Positions 1 through 8,926 of a stretch of 46,314 nt of DNA are shown here, piece by piece. The DNA comes from Streptomyces sp. NBRC 110035 (GTDB taxonomy: Bacteria > Actinomycetota > Actinomycetes > Streptomycetales > Streptomycetaceae), in assembly GCF_000829695.1 (NCBI RefSeq), contig NZ_BBNN01000049.1, positions 1 through 46,314 on the forward strand. Direction: 5' to 3'. Each line of letters starts with the position of its first letter. The stretch's first letter is position 1. Below the pieces are notes generated by a model. It was not told the origin of the DNA. It did no database searches and saw only the letters and a program-made list of their open reading frames with translations. The position numbers were made by a program, and so were the translations under genes.

Positions 1-1942
1 GCCGGATGGTGTTGAGGCGGGTGATGAGGGGGGCGATGGTGCGGCCGGTGCGCTCGGCGGTGTCCCAGTCGCGGGGTGTGAGCTGGTACTTCTCCGAGTG
101 GAGGTACTCCTCGCTGCCGTCGCGCAGGGGGGTGTTCTCGCAGAGTTCGTAGCCGCTGTAGATGCCCCAGGTGGGGGAGAGGGTGGCGGCGAGGACGGCG
201 CGGGCCTCGAAGGCGGGCCGGCCGCCGTGCTGGAGGTAGGCGTGCAGGATGTCGGGGGTGTTGGTGAAGAGGTTGGGCCGCATGGAGGAGGCGGCGTCCC
301 CGGAGAGTTCGGTGAGGTACTCGGTCAGTTCCTGTTTGGTGGTGCGCCAGGTGAAGTAGGTGTAGGACTGCTGGAAGCCGACGGCGGCCAGGGTGTGCAT
401 CATCGCGGGGCGGGTGAAGGCCTCGGCCAGGAAGATGATGTCGGGGTCGGTGCGGTTGACGTCGGCGATGACGCGTTCCCAGAAGACCACCGGTTTGGTG
501 TGCGGGTTGTCGACGCGGAAGATCCGTACCCCCGTTGCCATCCAGTGCCGCAGGATGCGGCAGGTCTCGGTGATCAGGCCGTCCATGTCCGCGTCGAAGG
601 CGAGCGGGTAGATGTCCTGGTACTTCTTGGGCGGGTTCTCGGCGTACGCGATGGTGTGGTCGGGGCGGTGGTGGAACCACTGGGGGTGCTGGTGGACCCA
701 GGGGTGGTCGGGGGAGCACTGGAGGGCGAGGTCCAGGGCGATCTCCAGTCCGTGGTGGGCCGCCCGGCCGACGAACCAGGTGAAGTCCTCGAGGGTGCCC
801 AGCCGGGGGTGGACGGTGTCGTGGCCGCCCTCGGGGGAGCCGATGGCCCAGGGGACGCCGACGTCGTCGGGGCCGGCGTCCAGGGTGTTGTCGGGGCCCT
901 TGCGGAAGGTGGTGCCGATGGGGTGGATCGGGGGGAGGTAGACGACGTCGAAGCCCATCGCGGCGATGGCGGGCAGTCGGCGGGCGGCGGTGCGGAAGGT
1001 GCCGTGCGGTTCGTCCGCGGTGCCCTCGGAGCGGGGGAAGAACTCGTACCAGGACCCGAACAGGGCACGCTCGCGCTCCACCAGCAGCGGCATCGGGTCG
1101 CTGCTGGTGACCAGGTCCCGCAGCGGGTGGCGGGCCAGCACCGCGTCCACCTCCGGCGTCAGCCCCGCCGCCAGCCGGGACGACGCCGGACGCCGCTCGT
1201 CGCGCAGCGCGTCCACGGCCGCCAGGAGCACGGTCCGGCGGTCCGGTTCCGGGACCCCGGCCGCCGCCCTCTCGTACAGCCGGGCGCCCTCCTCCAGCAC
1301 CAGGTCGGTGTCCATGCCCGCCGGAATCTTGATCCGCGCGTGGTGCCGCCAGGTGGTGACCGGATCGCTCCAGGCCTCCACGGTGTACGTCCAGTGCCCC
1401 GTCCGCCCCGCGGTGACGGTCGCCCCCCACCGGTCGGTGCCCGGCGCCCGTTCACGCATCGGCGTGAACGGGCCCGGCCGGCCCTCGGGGTCGGTCAGGA
1501 CGACATGGGCGGCCACCGCGTCGTGCCCCTCACGGAACACGGTCGCCGACACCTCGAACGACTCCCCGACGACCGCCTTCGCCGGCCGGCGCCCCTCGAG
1601 GACCTTCGGCCGGACGTCGAGGACGGGGATACGGCCCACGGAGGTGACGGGACGGGGGGAGCCGGGGGAGGACGGCCCGGGTGCGGGTGCGGGTGCGGGT
1701 GCGGGTGCGGGCGCGGGTGCGGGTGCCGGTGCCGGTGCCGGTGGGGGCGACGGAGTGTCGCCCCCGCTGCCCGGCCGCACCGGAGGTGCTCCGGAACCGC
1801 GTTTCGCGGACGGCCGTGGCGGGCCGGGCTTCGAGGCCGTTCCGGGGCCCGGCCGCGCCGGTGTCCCGGAACCGGGTGCCGAGGGTGTCCTCACGGTGTC
1901 GGGTTGTGGTGGAGGGGATGACGAAGGGTGCTTGGCGGGCAT
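1..1942 (-). CDS. glgE: alpha-1,4-glucan:maltose-1-phosphate maltosyltransferase GlgE, 3' end outside the window
   Basis: GlgE transfers maltosyl units from alpha-maltose-1-phosphate to the non-reducing end of alpha-glucans in the cytosolic trehalose-to-glucan pathway. Reading the minus strand from ATG at 1942 (AGGAG five bases upstream) gives a GH13_3 protein: LFGSWYEFFPRSEG, YLPPIHPIG, the nucleophile motif RIFRVDNPHTKP with Asp478, and FLAEAFTRP with acid/base Glu507. The 29-residue Asp-Glu spacing equals that of the characterised S. coelicolor enzyme (Asp394/Glu423). The offset of 84 residues therefore measures an extra N-terminal extension, which is Pro/Ala-rich and probably disordered. 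About 647 codons are in the window; the C-terminal part is missing because of the edge. It diverges from glgP. Confidence 0.95.
   Translation of the reverse strand, partial: MPAKHPSSSPPPQPDTVRTPSAPGSGTPARPGPGTASKPGPPRPSAKRGSGAPPVRPGSGGDTPSPPPAPAPAPAPAPAPAPAPAPAPGPSSPGSPRPVTSVGRIPVLDVRPKVLEGRRPAKAVVGESFEVSATVFREGHDAVAAHVVLTDPEGRPGPFTPMRERAPGTDRWGATVTAGRTGHWTYTVEAWSDPVTTWRHHARIKIPAGMDTDLVLEEGARLYERAAAGVPEPDRRTVLLAAVDALRDERRPASSRLAAGLTPEVDAVLARHPLRDLVTSSDPMPLLVERERALFGSWYEFFPRSEGTADEPHGTFRTAARRLPAIAAMGFDVVYLPPIHPIGTTFRKGPDNTLDAGPDDVGVPWAIGSPEGGHDTVHPRLGTLEDFTWFVGRAAHHGLEIALDLALQCSPDHPWVHQHPQWFHHRPDHTIAYAENPPKKYQDIYPLAFDADMDGLITETCRILRHWMATGVRIFRVDNPHTKPVVFWERVIADVNRTDPDIIFLAEAFTRPAMMHTLAAVGFQQSYTYFTWRTTKQELTEYLTELSGDAASSMRPNLFTNTPDILHAYLQHGGRPAFEARAVLAATLSPTWGIYSGYELCENTPLRDGSEEYLHSEKYQLTPRDWDTAERTGRTIAPLITRLNTIR
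1679..1744. repeat. hexanucleotide tandem repeat (GGGTGC-type) inside glgE
   Basis: About eleven to twelve near-perfect copies of GGGTGC/CGGTGC lie in tandem. On the coding (minus) strand they encode an Ala-Pro run in the GlgE N-terminal extension. The unit is a multiple of three, so changes in copy number would keep the frame. Confidence 0.85.
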
Positions 1943-1990
1943 GACCGCTCCTGTCCGCGTCAACGTGGGTGGGCGGATGACTGTGGGGAG

Positions 1991-2020
1991 GTGGGTCCTG
2001 CGTGGTCCTGCGTGGTCCTG
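1991..2020. repeat. three 10-bp direct repeats (TGGTCCTGCG type) upstream of glgE
   Basis: The 10-mer GTGG(G/T)CCTGCG-like unit occurs three times head to tail, in what would be the 5' untranslated region of glgE. Its function is unknown; it may be simple slippage. Confidence 0.6.
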
Positions 2021-2130
2021 GGTGACGTACCGTGATGCCCCGTCGTGTCCCGTGGTGCACGGCGGTGCTCCTGAGGGGCGTACCGCAGGAGCCTTCCCAC
2101 CCTGTTCGGGTGAGCAATCCGGCACTTTGT

Positions 2131-2159
2131 TAACTACTCGCGCGTATGTCGACACACAA
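2131..2159 (-). promoter_or_regulatory. candidate vegetative promoter for glgE
   Basis: On the minus strand TTGTGT (2159-2154) is followed by a 17-base spacer and TAGTTA (2136-2131), a fair match to the actinomycete housekeeping -35/-10 pattern. Transcription would start near 2124 and leave a leader of about 180 bases before the glgE ATG. Confidence 0.4.
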
Positions 2160-3175
2160 GACCGGCCTCGCCGTGCAGGGCGGAGCCGGCCCTCGACGGG
2201 CCCGCTCCCACGCCGTCGCCCGTTTCCCGGCCGACGCCGTCGGCGGTCGGGGCGCGGGGCCGGGGAACGCCGCACCAGGGCGCCGGCGTCCGCGGCAGCC
2301 GGTTCGGCGACCCGGGGCCGCGACCGCCGGCCTTCCCGGTCGGCGCCCTCTCGACCAGGGCTTTCGCCACCTGCGCCGGAGTCGCCCGCCGGTGCCCGGC
2401 GAGACGCGGTGCCGTCGCGCCCGCCGCGTGCGGGAACGCCGTCGACGTACCCGGGGCGGCGACCCGCCCGGTGTCGCCCGCGGCGGACGCCGACCCGGCG
2501 GCGCCCCGGGAGGCGAACAGAACCACGGCCGGGCCGTGGTGCGAAAAGGCCGGTTTCTTGTCCTCCCGGCCGGTCGGGTCCACCGTGATCGCCCGTCCGG
2601 CCCCCGCCGGCGAGTACAGCCCGGCCGGCAGGGCCGTTCAGCACCGTGTCGTACGGGTGACCGGGTCCCGCCCCGTGGCGCGGCCGGATCCCCGTCCCCA
2701 CCGAGCGGGCCGCGGCCCCTCCCGCGGCGTCACCGGGCGGCTGCCGGCCACGGAGCCGGGTGCTCGGGCGCGCCGGGCATCCGCCCCGCGGGCGCGGCGT
2801 GCGCGGGCGGGGCCGCGGCCGAAACCGTCGCGGCGCACGGGAGGCGCTGCCGTGGTCGCCGTCGTGGCTCCCGCCCGGCGCGGACGCCGCGTGCGCGTCC
2901 GTGCCACGCCCGGGTCCCCCTCCTCGACCCGGCGCACGGCCCCGCGGGCCGGCGCGCCACCGTGGCGGCGTCCCGTGCGGAACGAAGCCCCGCCGGGACG
3001 CCCACGGGTGGGGAACCGGCCGTGTCCGCCGCGTGGCGAATCGTTTGGGCGGGGGTGTGCCGGTACGGGGTTGTCCGACTTCCGCCGTGGATACCGTTTC
3101 CGCCGGTAGTGTCGTGCGGGACGACCGGACGCACACTGCCGTCCCTCCGCACCGCGACTCGCGCCGAGGTGGAAT

Positions 3176-5842
3176 TTGAAGGCGATCCGTCGATTCACCG
3201 TCCGACCCGTTCTCCCCGACCCCCTCCGGCCCCTCAGTGACCTGGCCCGCAATCTGCGCTGGTCCTGGCACACTCCGACCGGCGACCTCTTCCGGTCCGT
3301 CGACCCCGAACGCTGGGCCGCCTGCGGCCGCGACCCCGTACGGCTGCTGGGCGGCGTGGGGCCCGAGCGGCTCGCCGAGCTGGCCGGCGACCGCGCGTTC
3401 CTGGACCGCCTCGACGCGGCCGCGGACGACCTGCACACGTACATGACCGGCGACCGCTGGTACCAGACCCAGTCCGGCACCCGGCCGCGGAGCGACCAAC
3501 TGCCCGCCTCCATCGCCTACTTCTCTCCGGAGTTCGGCATCACGGCCGCCCTGCCGCAGTACTCCGGCGGGCTCGGCATCCTCGCCGGCGACCACCTCAA
3601 GGCCGCCAGCGACCTCGGCGTCCCGCTGATCGGCGTCGGCCTGCTCTACCGGCACGGCTACTTCCGCCAGACCCTGTCCCGGGACGGCTGGCAGCAGGAG
3701 CACTACCCCGTCCTCGACCCCCACGAGCTGCCCCTCGTCCAGCTCGAGGAACCCGACGGCAGGCACGCCCTGGTGAGCCTCGCCCTGCCCGGCGGCCGGT
3801 CGCTGCGCGCCCGGATCTGGCTGGCCCAGGTGGGCAGGGTCCCGCTGCTCCTGCTCGACTCCGACGTCGAGGAGAACGACCCCGGCGCCCGCGGCGTCAC
3901 CGACCGGCTCTACGGCGGCGGCAGCGAGCACCGGCTGCTCCAGGAGATGCTGCTCGGCATAGGAGGAGTCCGGGCGGTGCGCGCGTACTGCGGGCTCACC
4001 GGGCACGCACCGCCCGAGGTGTTCCACACCAACGAGGGCCACGCCGGTTTCCTCGGTCTGGAGCGCATCGCCGAACTGGGCTCCGAGGGGCTGGAGTTCG
4101 ACGCCGCCCTGGAGGCCGTCCGGGCCGGGACCGTGTTCACCACGCACACCCCCGTACCGGCCGGCATCGACCGCTTCGACCGCGATCTGGTCGCCCGCCA
4201 CTTCGGCCCCGACACCGAACTGCCGGGCATCGACGTCGACCGTGTCATCGGGCTCGGCAGGGAGACGTACCCCGGCGGCGAGCCCGGCCTGTTCAACATG
4301 GCCGTGATGGGCCTGCGCCTCGCCCAGCGCGCCAACGGCGTGTCCCTGCTGCACGGCAGCGTCAGCCGCGGGATGTTCGCCGGGCTGTGGCCCGGGTTCG
4401 ACCCCGAGGAGGTGCCCATCACCTCCGTCACCAACGGGGTGCACGCGCCCACCTGGGTCGCCCCCGAGGTGTTCCGGCTCGGCGCCCGGCAGATCGGCGC
4501 AGAGCGGGCCGAGGAGGCGCTGGCCGTCGGCGGATCGGACCGCTGGGACTCGGTCGCCGACATCCCGGACGAGGACATCTGGGAGCTGCGCCGGTCCCTG
4601 CGCGCCCTGCTGGTGATGGAGGTGCGGGAGCGGCTGCGCGCCTCCTGGCGGCAGCGCGGCGCCGGGACGGCGGAGCTGGGCTGGATCGACCGGGTGCTCG
4701 ACCCGGACGTGCTGACCATCGGGTTCGCCCGGCGGGTCCCCTCGTACAAGCGGCTGACGCTGATGCTGCAGGACCAGGGCCGGCTGACGAACCTGCTGCT
4801 GCACCCCGAGCGGCCGGTGCAGATCGTGGTCGCGGGCAAGGCGCACCCGGCGGACGAGGGCGGCAAGCGGCTCATCCAGGAGCTGGTCCGGTTCGCCGAC
4901 GACCCGCGCGTCCGGCACCGGATCGTGTTCCTGCCCGACTACGGCATGGCGATGGCGCAGAAGCTCTACCCGGGCTGCGACATCTGGCTGAACAACCCCC
5001 TGCGTCCGCTGGAGGCGTGCGGCACCAGCGGCATGAAGGCCGCGCTCAACGGCTGTCTCAACCTCTCGGTGCTGGACGGCTGGTGGGACGAGTGGTTCCA
5101 GCCCGACTTCGGCTGGGCCATCCCCACCGCGGACGGGGTGGACGGGGGCACCTCCACGCTTTCGGCGGTGGGGGACGACCCGGACCGGCGCGACGCCGTA
5201 GAGGCCGCCGCGCTCTACGACCTGCTGGAGCAGCGGATCACCCCGCGCTTCTACGAGCGGGGTGAGAGCGGACTGCCGGACCGGTGGCTGGAGATGGTCC
5301 GGCGCACCCTGAGCCTGCTCGGCCCGAAGGTGCTGGCCGGCCGCATGGTCCGCGAGTACGTCGAGCGCCTGTACGCGCCCGCCGCCGGCAGCCACCGCGC
5401 GATGGATCCGGACGCCGCGCGGGACCTCGCCCGGTGGAAGACCCGGGTGCGCGCCGCCTGGCACGGGGTGAGCGTCGACCACGTCGAGACGTCGGAGACA
5501 CCGGGCACCGCGGAACTCGGCACCACGCTCGGGCTGCGGGTGCGCGTGGGCCTCGGCGACCTCGGCCCGGACGACGTCGAGGTCCAGGCCGTCTCCGGGC
5601 GGGTGGACGAGGAGGACCGCATCGCCGACGCGACCCCCGTGCCGCTGAAGCCGGTGGGCGCCGCCGACCTGGAGGGCCGCTGGGTGTACGAGGGCCCGCT
5701 CGCCCTGGACCGCACCGGACCGTTCGGCTACACGGTCCGTGTCCTGCCCAGCCACCGGCTGCTGGCGCAGGGCACGGAGATGGGCCTGGTCGCGGTCCCC
5801 TCGGAGGAGGTCCTGGGGGCGGCGGGGCTGCTGATGAGGTGA
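3176..5842 (+). CDS. glgP: alpha-glucan (glycogen) phosphorylase
   Basis: This enzyme phosphorolyses alpha-1,4-glucans to glucose-1-phosphate using pyridoxal phosphate. The 888-residue product has the actinobacterial layout: an N-terminal DUF3417 region (FTVRPVLP...LARNLRWSW), SPEFGITAALPQYSGGLGI, HTNEGHAGFLGLERIAEL, SYKRLTLML and the cofactor site EACGTSGMKA with Lys621. I chose the TTG at 3176 because it gives MKAIRRFTVRP, which matches how I remember family members starting, and GAGGTGG lies just upstream; no ATG fits. It diverges from glgE, so a maltosyl-extending and a glucan-degrading enzyme share one intergenic region. A strong hairpin follows the stop. Confidence 0.95.
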   Translation: MKAIRRFTVRPVLPDPLRPLSDLARNLRWSWHTPTGDLFRSVDPERWAACGRDPVRLLGGVGPERLAELAGDRAFLDRLDAAADDLHTYMTGDRWYQTQSGTRPRSDQLPASIAYFSPEFGITAALPQYSGGLGILAGDHLKAASDLGVPLIGVGLLYRHGYFRQTLSRDGWQQEHYPVLDPHELPLVQLEEPDGRHALVSLALPGGRSLRARIWLAQVGRVPLLLLDSDVEENDPGARGVTDRLYGGGSEHRLLQEMLLGIGGVRAVRAYCGLTGHAPPEVFHTNEGHAGFLGLERIAELGSEGLEFDAALEAVRAGTVFTTHTPVPAGIDRFDRDLVARHFGPDTELPGIDVDRVIGLGRETYPGGEPGLFNMAVMGLRLAQRANGVSLLHGSVSRGMFAGLWPGFDPEEVPITSVTNGVHAPTWVAPEVFRLGARQIGAERAEEALAVGGSDRWDSVADIPDEDIWELRRSLRALLVMEVRERLRASWRQRGAGTAELGWIDRVLDPDVLTIGFARRVPSYKRLTLMLQDQGRLTNLLLHPERPVQIVVAGKAHPADEGGKRLIQELVRFADDPRVRHRIVFLPDYGMAMAQKLYPGCDIWLNNPLRPLEACGTSGMKAALNGCLNLSVLDGWWDEWFQPDFGWAIPTADGVDGGTSTLSAVGDDPDRRDAVEAAALYDLLEQRITPRFYERGESGLPDRWLEMVRRTLSLLGPKVLAGRMVREYVERLYAPAAGSHRAMDPDAARDLARWKTRVRAAWHGVSVDHVETSETPGTAELGTTLGLRVRVGLGDLGPDDVEVQAVSGRVDEEDRIADATPVPLKPVGAADLEGRWVYEGPLALDRTGPFGYTVRVLPSHRLLAQGTEMGLVAVPSEEVLGAAGLLMR

Positions 5843-5865
5843 GGCGCAGCGAGTGAACGGATGGG

Positions 5866-5912
5866 GACGAAGGGCCTCGGGGAGTCCTCAGGACTCCCCG
5901 AGGCCCTTCGTC
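5866..5912. terminator. 22-bp perfect hairpin, bidirectional terminator
   Basis: Arms 5866-5887 and 5891-5912 are perfectly complementary around a three-base loop (tca). The hairpin lies 24 bases after the glgP stop. It also overlaps the last codons of the convergent DUF1990 gene, whose TGA is the loop itself. Confidence 0.85.
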
Positions 5913-6409
5913 GCGAGGCGGCGCAGCACCGTGCCGCAGCGGCGGGCCCAGGCCTGCTGCAGGCCACGGCCGGCCGGGCCGGCCGCCCGCGCGTACCACC
6001 TGGCCGGCCTGCTGAACGCCGAGACGGTCAGCCACACCGTCCCGTCGCCGGTGCGGTCCACGACGAAGGCCTCCTCACCGCACTCCGGATGACCGGGCAG
6101 TGTGCCGTACGCCCAGCCGGCTCTGCGGTGTTCCTCCACCGTCCAGACCACCCGGCAGGGCGCCCGGACCACTCCGGCGAGCGTGACGGTGACGTCGACG
6201 CCGGGCGACGCACGGTCGGCGCCGGTGTCGAACCCGACCCCCAGGGCCCGGTGCAGTTCCCAGGACAGGACCGCCTCCGCGCCCTGGCGGAAGACCGCCT
6301 CGCCCTCGCCGAGGCGGGTGCGGACGTGCAGGGGATGGAATCCGGGAGGGCAGAAACCCGGCTCACGGGTCGCGCCGACGTGGTCGTAGGTGAAGTCCGC
6401 CGAAGACAT
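5888..6409 (-). CDS. DUF1990 family protein
   Basis: This is a 173-residue cytosolic protein matching the DUF1990 family from end to end: FTYDHVGATREPG, PPGFHPLHVRTRLGEGE, APCRVVWTVEEHRRAGWAYG, TLPGHPECGEEAF and WLTVSAFSRPARWYARAAGP. The molecular function of the family is not established. ATG at 6409 (MSSADFTY) is preferred over an upstream TTG; neither has a good Shine-Dalgarno sequence. The final residues (LATKGLGES) are encoded inside the terminator hairpin shared with glgP, so the coding tail and the transcription stop are the same DNA. It converges on glgP. Confidence 0.85.
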   Translation of the reverse strand: MSSADFTYDHVGATREPGFCPPGFHPLHVRTRLGEGEAVFRQGAEAVLSWELHRALGVGFDTGADRASPGVDVTVTLAGVVRAPCRVVWTVEEHRRAGWAYGTLPGHPECGEEAFVVDRTGDGTVWLTVSAFSRPARWYARAAGPAGRGLQQAWARRCGTVLRRLATKGLGES

Positions 6410-6449
6410 GGGACCCAAGAGTAGGGCGGCGCCCGGAGCCGTCGACGGC

Positions 6450-6490
6450 GGGGCGCCGCCCCGGAGGCCGGACCTCCGGGGCGGCGCCCC
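6450..6490 (-). terminator. 18-bp perfect hairpin after the M4 protease gene
   Basis: Arms 6450-6467 and 6473-6490 pair perfectly around the loop ccgga, 24 bases past the stop of the minus-strand metalloprotease gene. Confidence 0.75.
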
Positions 6491-6514
6491 GTTCCGTGTG
6501 CTGCCTGCGGCGGC

Positions 6515-8572
6515 CTACGGGAAGGTGAGTCCCCAGCTGTTGATGTGGCCGGTGTCCCGGGCGGCCTGGTCCTGCACCCTCAGCTGCCAGGTGCCGTTGG
6601 CGGTTTCGGAGGAGGCGTTGACCGTGTAGGTCTCGTTGACGTTGTCCGCGGAGTCGCCGGAGCTGCGGCTCTTGAGGCGGTACGCCGTCCCGTCCGGGGC
6701 CAGCAGGTCGACGACGAGGTCACCGCGCCAGGTGTGCACGATGTCGACCGGTACCCGGAGGTTGGAGGGAGCGTTGCCCGCCTGCCCGGTCACGGTGACC
6801 GACGAGGTGACGGCCGCGCCGTTGTCCGGGATGGACACGTCGGTGGTGTTCTCGAAGGTGGTGCCACCGCCACCGCCGTCCCCGGAACGTGCGCCGACGT
6901 TGATGCCGGCCCAGGCGTCCTGCACCGCCTTGTACTCGGCGCTGTCCGTGCCGTACAGCTCACCGGTGGCCGCGAGGGTGCCGGTGCGGGCGCCCGCGTA
7001 GTTGGTGGTCGAGGTGAACTTGGTGGTCAGCGCGCGGAACCAGATCTTCTCCGCCTTGGCGCGGCCGATGCCGGTGACCGGCAGACCGTCCGAGGTGGGC
7101 GAGTCGTAGCTGACGCCGTTGATGGTCTTGGTGCCGCTGCCCTCGCTCAGCAGGTAGAAGAAGTGGTTCGCGGGGCCCGAGGAGTAGTGCACGTCGATCG
7201 AGCCGATCCCGGAGTACCAGGCGTCCTTGGACGCGCCGTCCCGGCTCGGCCTGTCCATGTAGCGCAACGGGGTGCCGTCGCCGTTGATGTCGATCTCCTC
7301 GCCGATGAGGTAGTCACCGACGTCGGAGGAGTTGGCCGCGTGGAACTCGACGGTCGCGCCGAAGATGTCGCTGGTCGCCTCGTTGAGGCCACCGGACTCG
7401 CCGCTGTAGATCAGGCCTGCGGTGTTCGAGGTGAGACCGTGGGTCATCTCGTGCGCGGCGACGTCGATCGAGGTCAGCGGGTTGACGTTGCCCGACCCGT
7501 CGCCGTAGGTCATGCAGAAGCAGCTGTCCGACCAGAAGGCGTTGACGTAGTTGTTGCCGTAGTGGACCCGGGAGTAGGCGCCCACGCCGTCCCCGCGGAT
7601 GCCGCTGCGGCCGTGCACGTTCTTGTAGTAGTCCCAGGTCAGTGCGGCCCCGTAGTGGGCGTCGGCGGCCGCCGACTCCAGGTTCGACGGGCTGCCGTTG
7701 CCCCACACGTCGTCGGAGCCGGAGAACAGGGTGCCGGTGCCGGAGGTGCCGCGGTTGAGGTTGTACGTCCTGTGCCCGCCGCGCGCGCCGTCGGTGAGGT
7801 TGTAGGCCGCCCCGGACTGGGTGGACGTCAGCTCGACGGTGCCGCTGTAGACGGTGTGACCGGTGGCGTTCTGGATGGCCTGCCACTCGTAGAGCTTCTC
7901 GCCCGTGGTGGCGTCGGTGACGACGTGCAGCTCCTGCGGGGTGCCGTCGTGCTGGAGTCCGCCGACGACCGTCTCGTACGCCACCGTGGGGGTGCCGCTC
8001 GCGGCCCAGACCACCTTGCGCGGGGCGCGGTCCACGTCGGGGCTCTTGGCGTCCTCGGCCTTCGCGGCGGACAGCGCCTGCTGCTTCGCCTCGGCGGTGG
8101 ACACCGTGGCCGTGGTAGTGGCGGGCTCCACCGCGGCACGGGTGGCCTTGACGACGGACTCGGCCGCGCCGGGCCTCTCACCCTGCGCGACCAGGTCGCC
8201 GCCGAGGACGGGCAGGCCGTCGTAGGTGCGCTCGTAGCGGACGTGGACGGTGCCGTCGCGGTCCTTGAGGACGTCACGGACGACGAGCTTCTCCTTCGTG
8301 CCCAGACCGAGGTCCTCGGCGGTGTCCGCCTTGGTGGCGTTCGCCTCGCGGATCAGCTCGGCGCGCTGGGCGGGGGTGAGCGGTACCGACTCCGCGGCGG
8401 GCTTCGGCCGAGCCGCAGGTGTGGCGTCCGGGGCGGCGGTGGCACTGCCGGCCTGCACGGCCGTGGCCACCAGGGCGGCGACCCCGGCGAGGGCGACCGC
8501 CGCGGTGCGGCGGTGCGTGGGACGGGGGCCGGCGTGGGGGGTGCGTCTGTGGGAGGACCTTCTTCTCAACAC
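6515..8572 (-). CDS. secreted M4 family zinc metalloprotease with C-terminal P domain
   Basis: This is an extracellular thermolysin-like endopeptidase of 685 residues. An Arg-rich N-region and hydrophobic stretch (about residues 1-47, ending ATAVQAGSATAA) form a signal peptide. A FTP-type propeptide follows (VHVRYERTYDGLPVLGGDLV), then the catalytic domain with zinc motif HEMTH (His374, Glu375, His378), third ligand Glu398 in GGLNEATSD, and HYSSGPANHFFYLL. The last 110 or so residues are a proprotein-convertase P domain (VDIVHTWRGDLVVDLLAPDG), often found on secreted bacterial proteases. GTG at 8572 was chosen because AGAAGGAG lies just upstream; earlier in-frame starts would destroy the signal peptide. 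The gene is monocistronic with its own terminator. Confidence 0.95.
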   Translation of the reverse strand: MLRRRSSHRRTPHAGPRPTHRRTAAVALAGVAALVATAVQAGSATAAPDATPAARPKPAAESVPLTPAQRAELIREANATKADTAEDLGLGTKEKLVVRDVLKDRDGTVHVRYERTYDGLPVLGGDLVAQGERPGAAESVVKATRAAVEPATTTATVSTAEAKQQALSAAKAEDAKSPDVDRAPRKVVWAASGTPTVAYETVVGGLQHDGTPQELHVVTDATTGEKLYEWQAIQNATGHTVYSGTVELTSTQSGAAYNLTDGARGGHRTYNLNRGTSGTGTLFSGSDDVWGNGSPSNLESAAADAHYGAALTWDYYKNVHGRSGIRGDGVGAYSRVHYGNNYVNAFWSDSCFCMTYGDGSGNVNPLTSIDVAAHEMTHGLTSNTAGLIYSGESGGLNEATSDIFGATVEFHAANSSDVGDYLIGEEIDINGDGTPLRYMDRPSRDGASKDAWYSGIGSIDVHYSSGPANHFFYLLSEGSGTKTINGVSYDSPTSDGLPVTGIGRAKAEKIWFRALTTKFTSTTNYAGARTGTLAATGELYGTDSAEYKAVQDAWAGINVGARSGDGGGGGTTFENTTDVSIPDNGAAVTSSVTVTGQAGNAPSNLRVPVDIVHTWRGDLVVDLLAPDGTAYRLKSRSSGDSADNVNETYTVNASSETANGTWQLRVQDQAARDTGHINSWGLTFP

Positions 8573-8926
8573 TGACTCCTTCTGCGTGGCCACGGGTTGT
8601 GCGGCCAGGGGAGACCGGCCGGCTGGTGAGCAGGCCGGGCAGAACAGGGCGGTACGCGGTACCACGTGCTGCTGTGCGGGAGCGACGGCCGGGACACGAC
8701 GGTGCGGTGGCGCTGTGGGGTTGTCGTGCGAGGACCGTGGGAAGAGTGGCAGGTGACCGCGGTTTCTGTCAGGAGCGCGTCAGGAACTTGGCCGGAAAAC
8801 GTCCGTTGTCCGGGAGTTCGGGTTCGATTAACGGAATGTTTCCCGTGTGTGGCCGGGACACGGGCGTGCCGCTCGGATCCTCGAATCACCGGCCTCGTAG
8901 CACCGACGCGTTACCGGTTCAGGAGC
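8573..8926. other. 354-bp intergenic region upstream of the M4 protease; no gene seen
   Basis: It must contain the minus-strand promoter of the metalloprotease and the 3' end of the sulfotransferase transcript. It is less GC-rich around 8800-8850 (GGTTCGATTAACGGAATG). No convincing -35/-10 pair, hairpin or small gene was found. Confidence 0.5.

Larger units (their letters stand above)
1943..3175. other. 1.2-kb divergent gap between glgE and glgP; no confident gene
   Basis: The gap holds the candidate glgE promoter and the 10-bp repeats. One minus-strand reading frame (2134-2583, GTG start, 149 residues, high third-position G/C) is the best coding candidate. It has no Shine-Dalgarno sequence and no recognisable domain, and overlapping frames on both strands are also open, as expected at this base composition. 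Nothing else is identified. The glgP promoter should lie near 3050-3160, but no clear -35/-10 pair is seen. Confidence 0.5.

Noticed and set aside
98..1921. 607-codon plus-strand frame over glgE
   Set aside because: Low-complexity Gly/Val/Arg product; the opposite strand encodes a complete set of GlgE motifs. It is a shadow of high GC.
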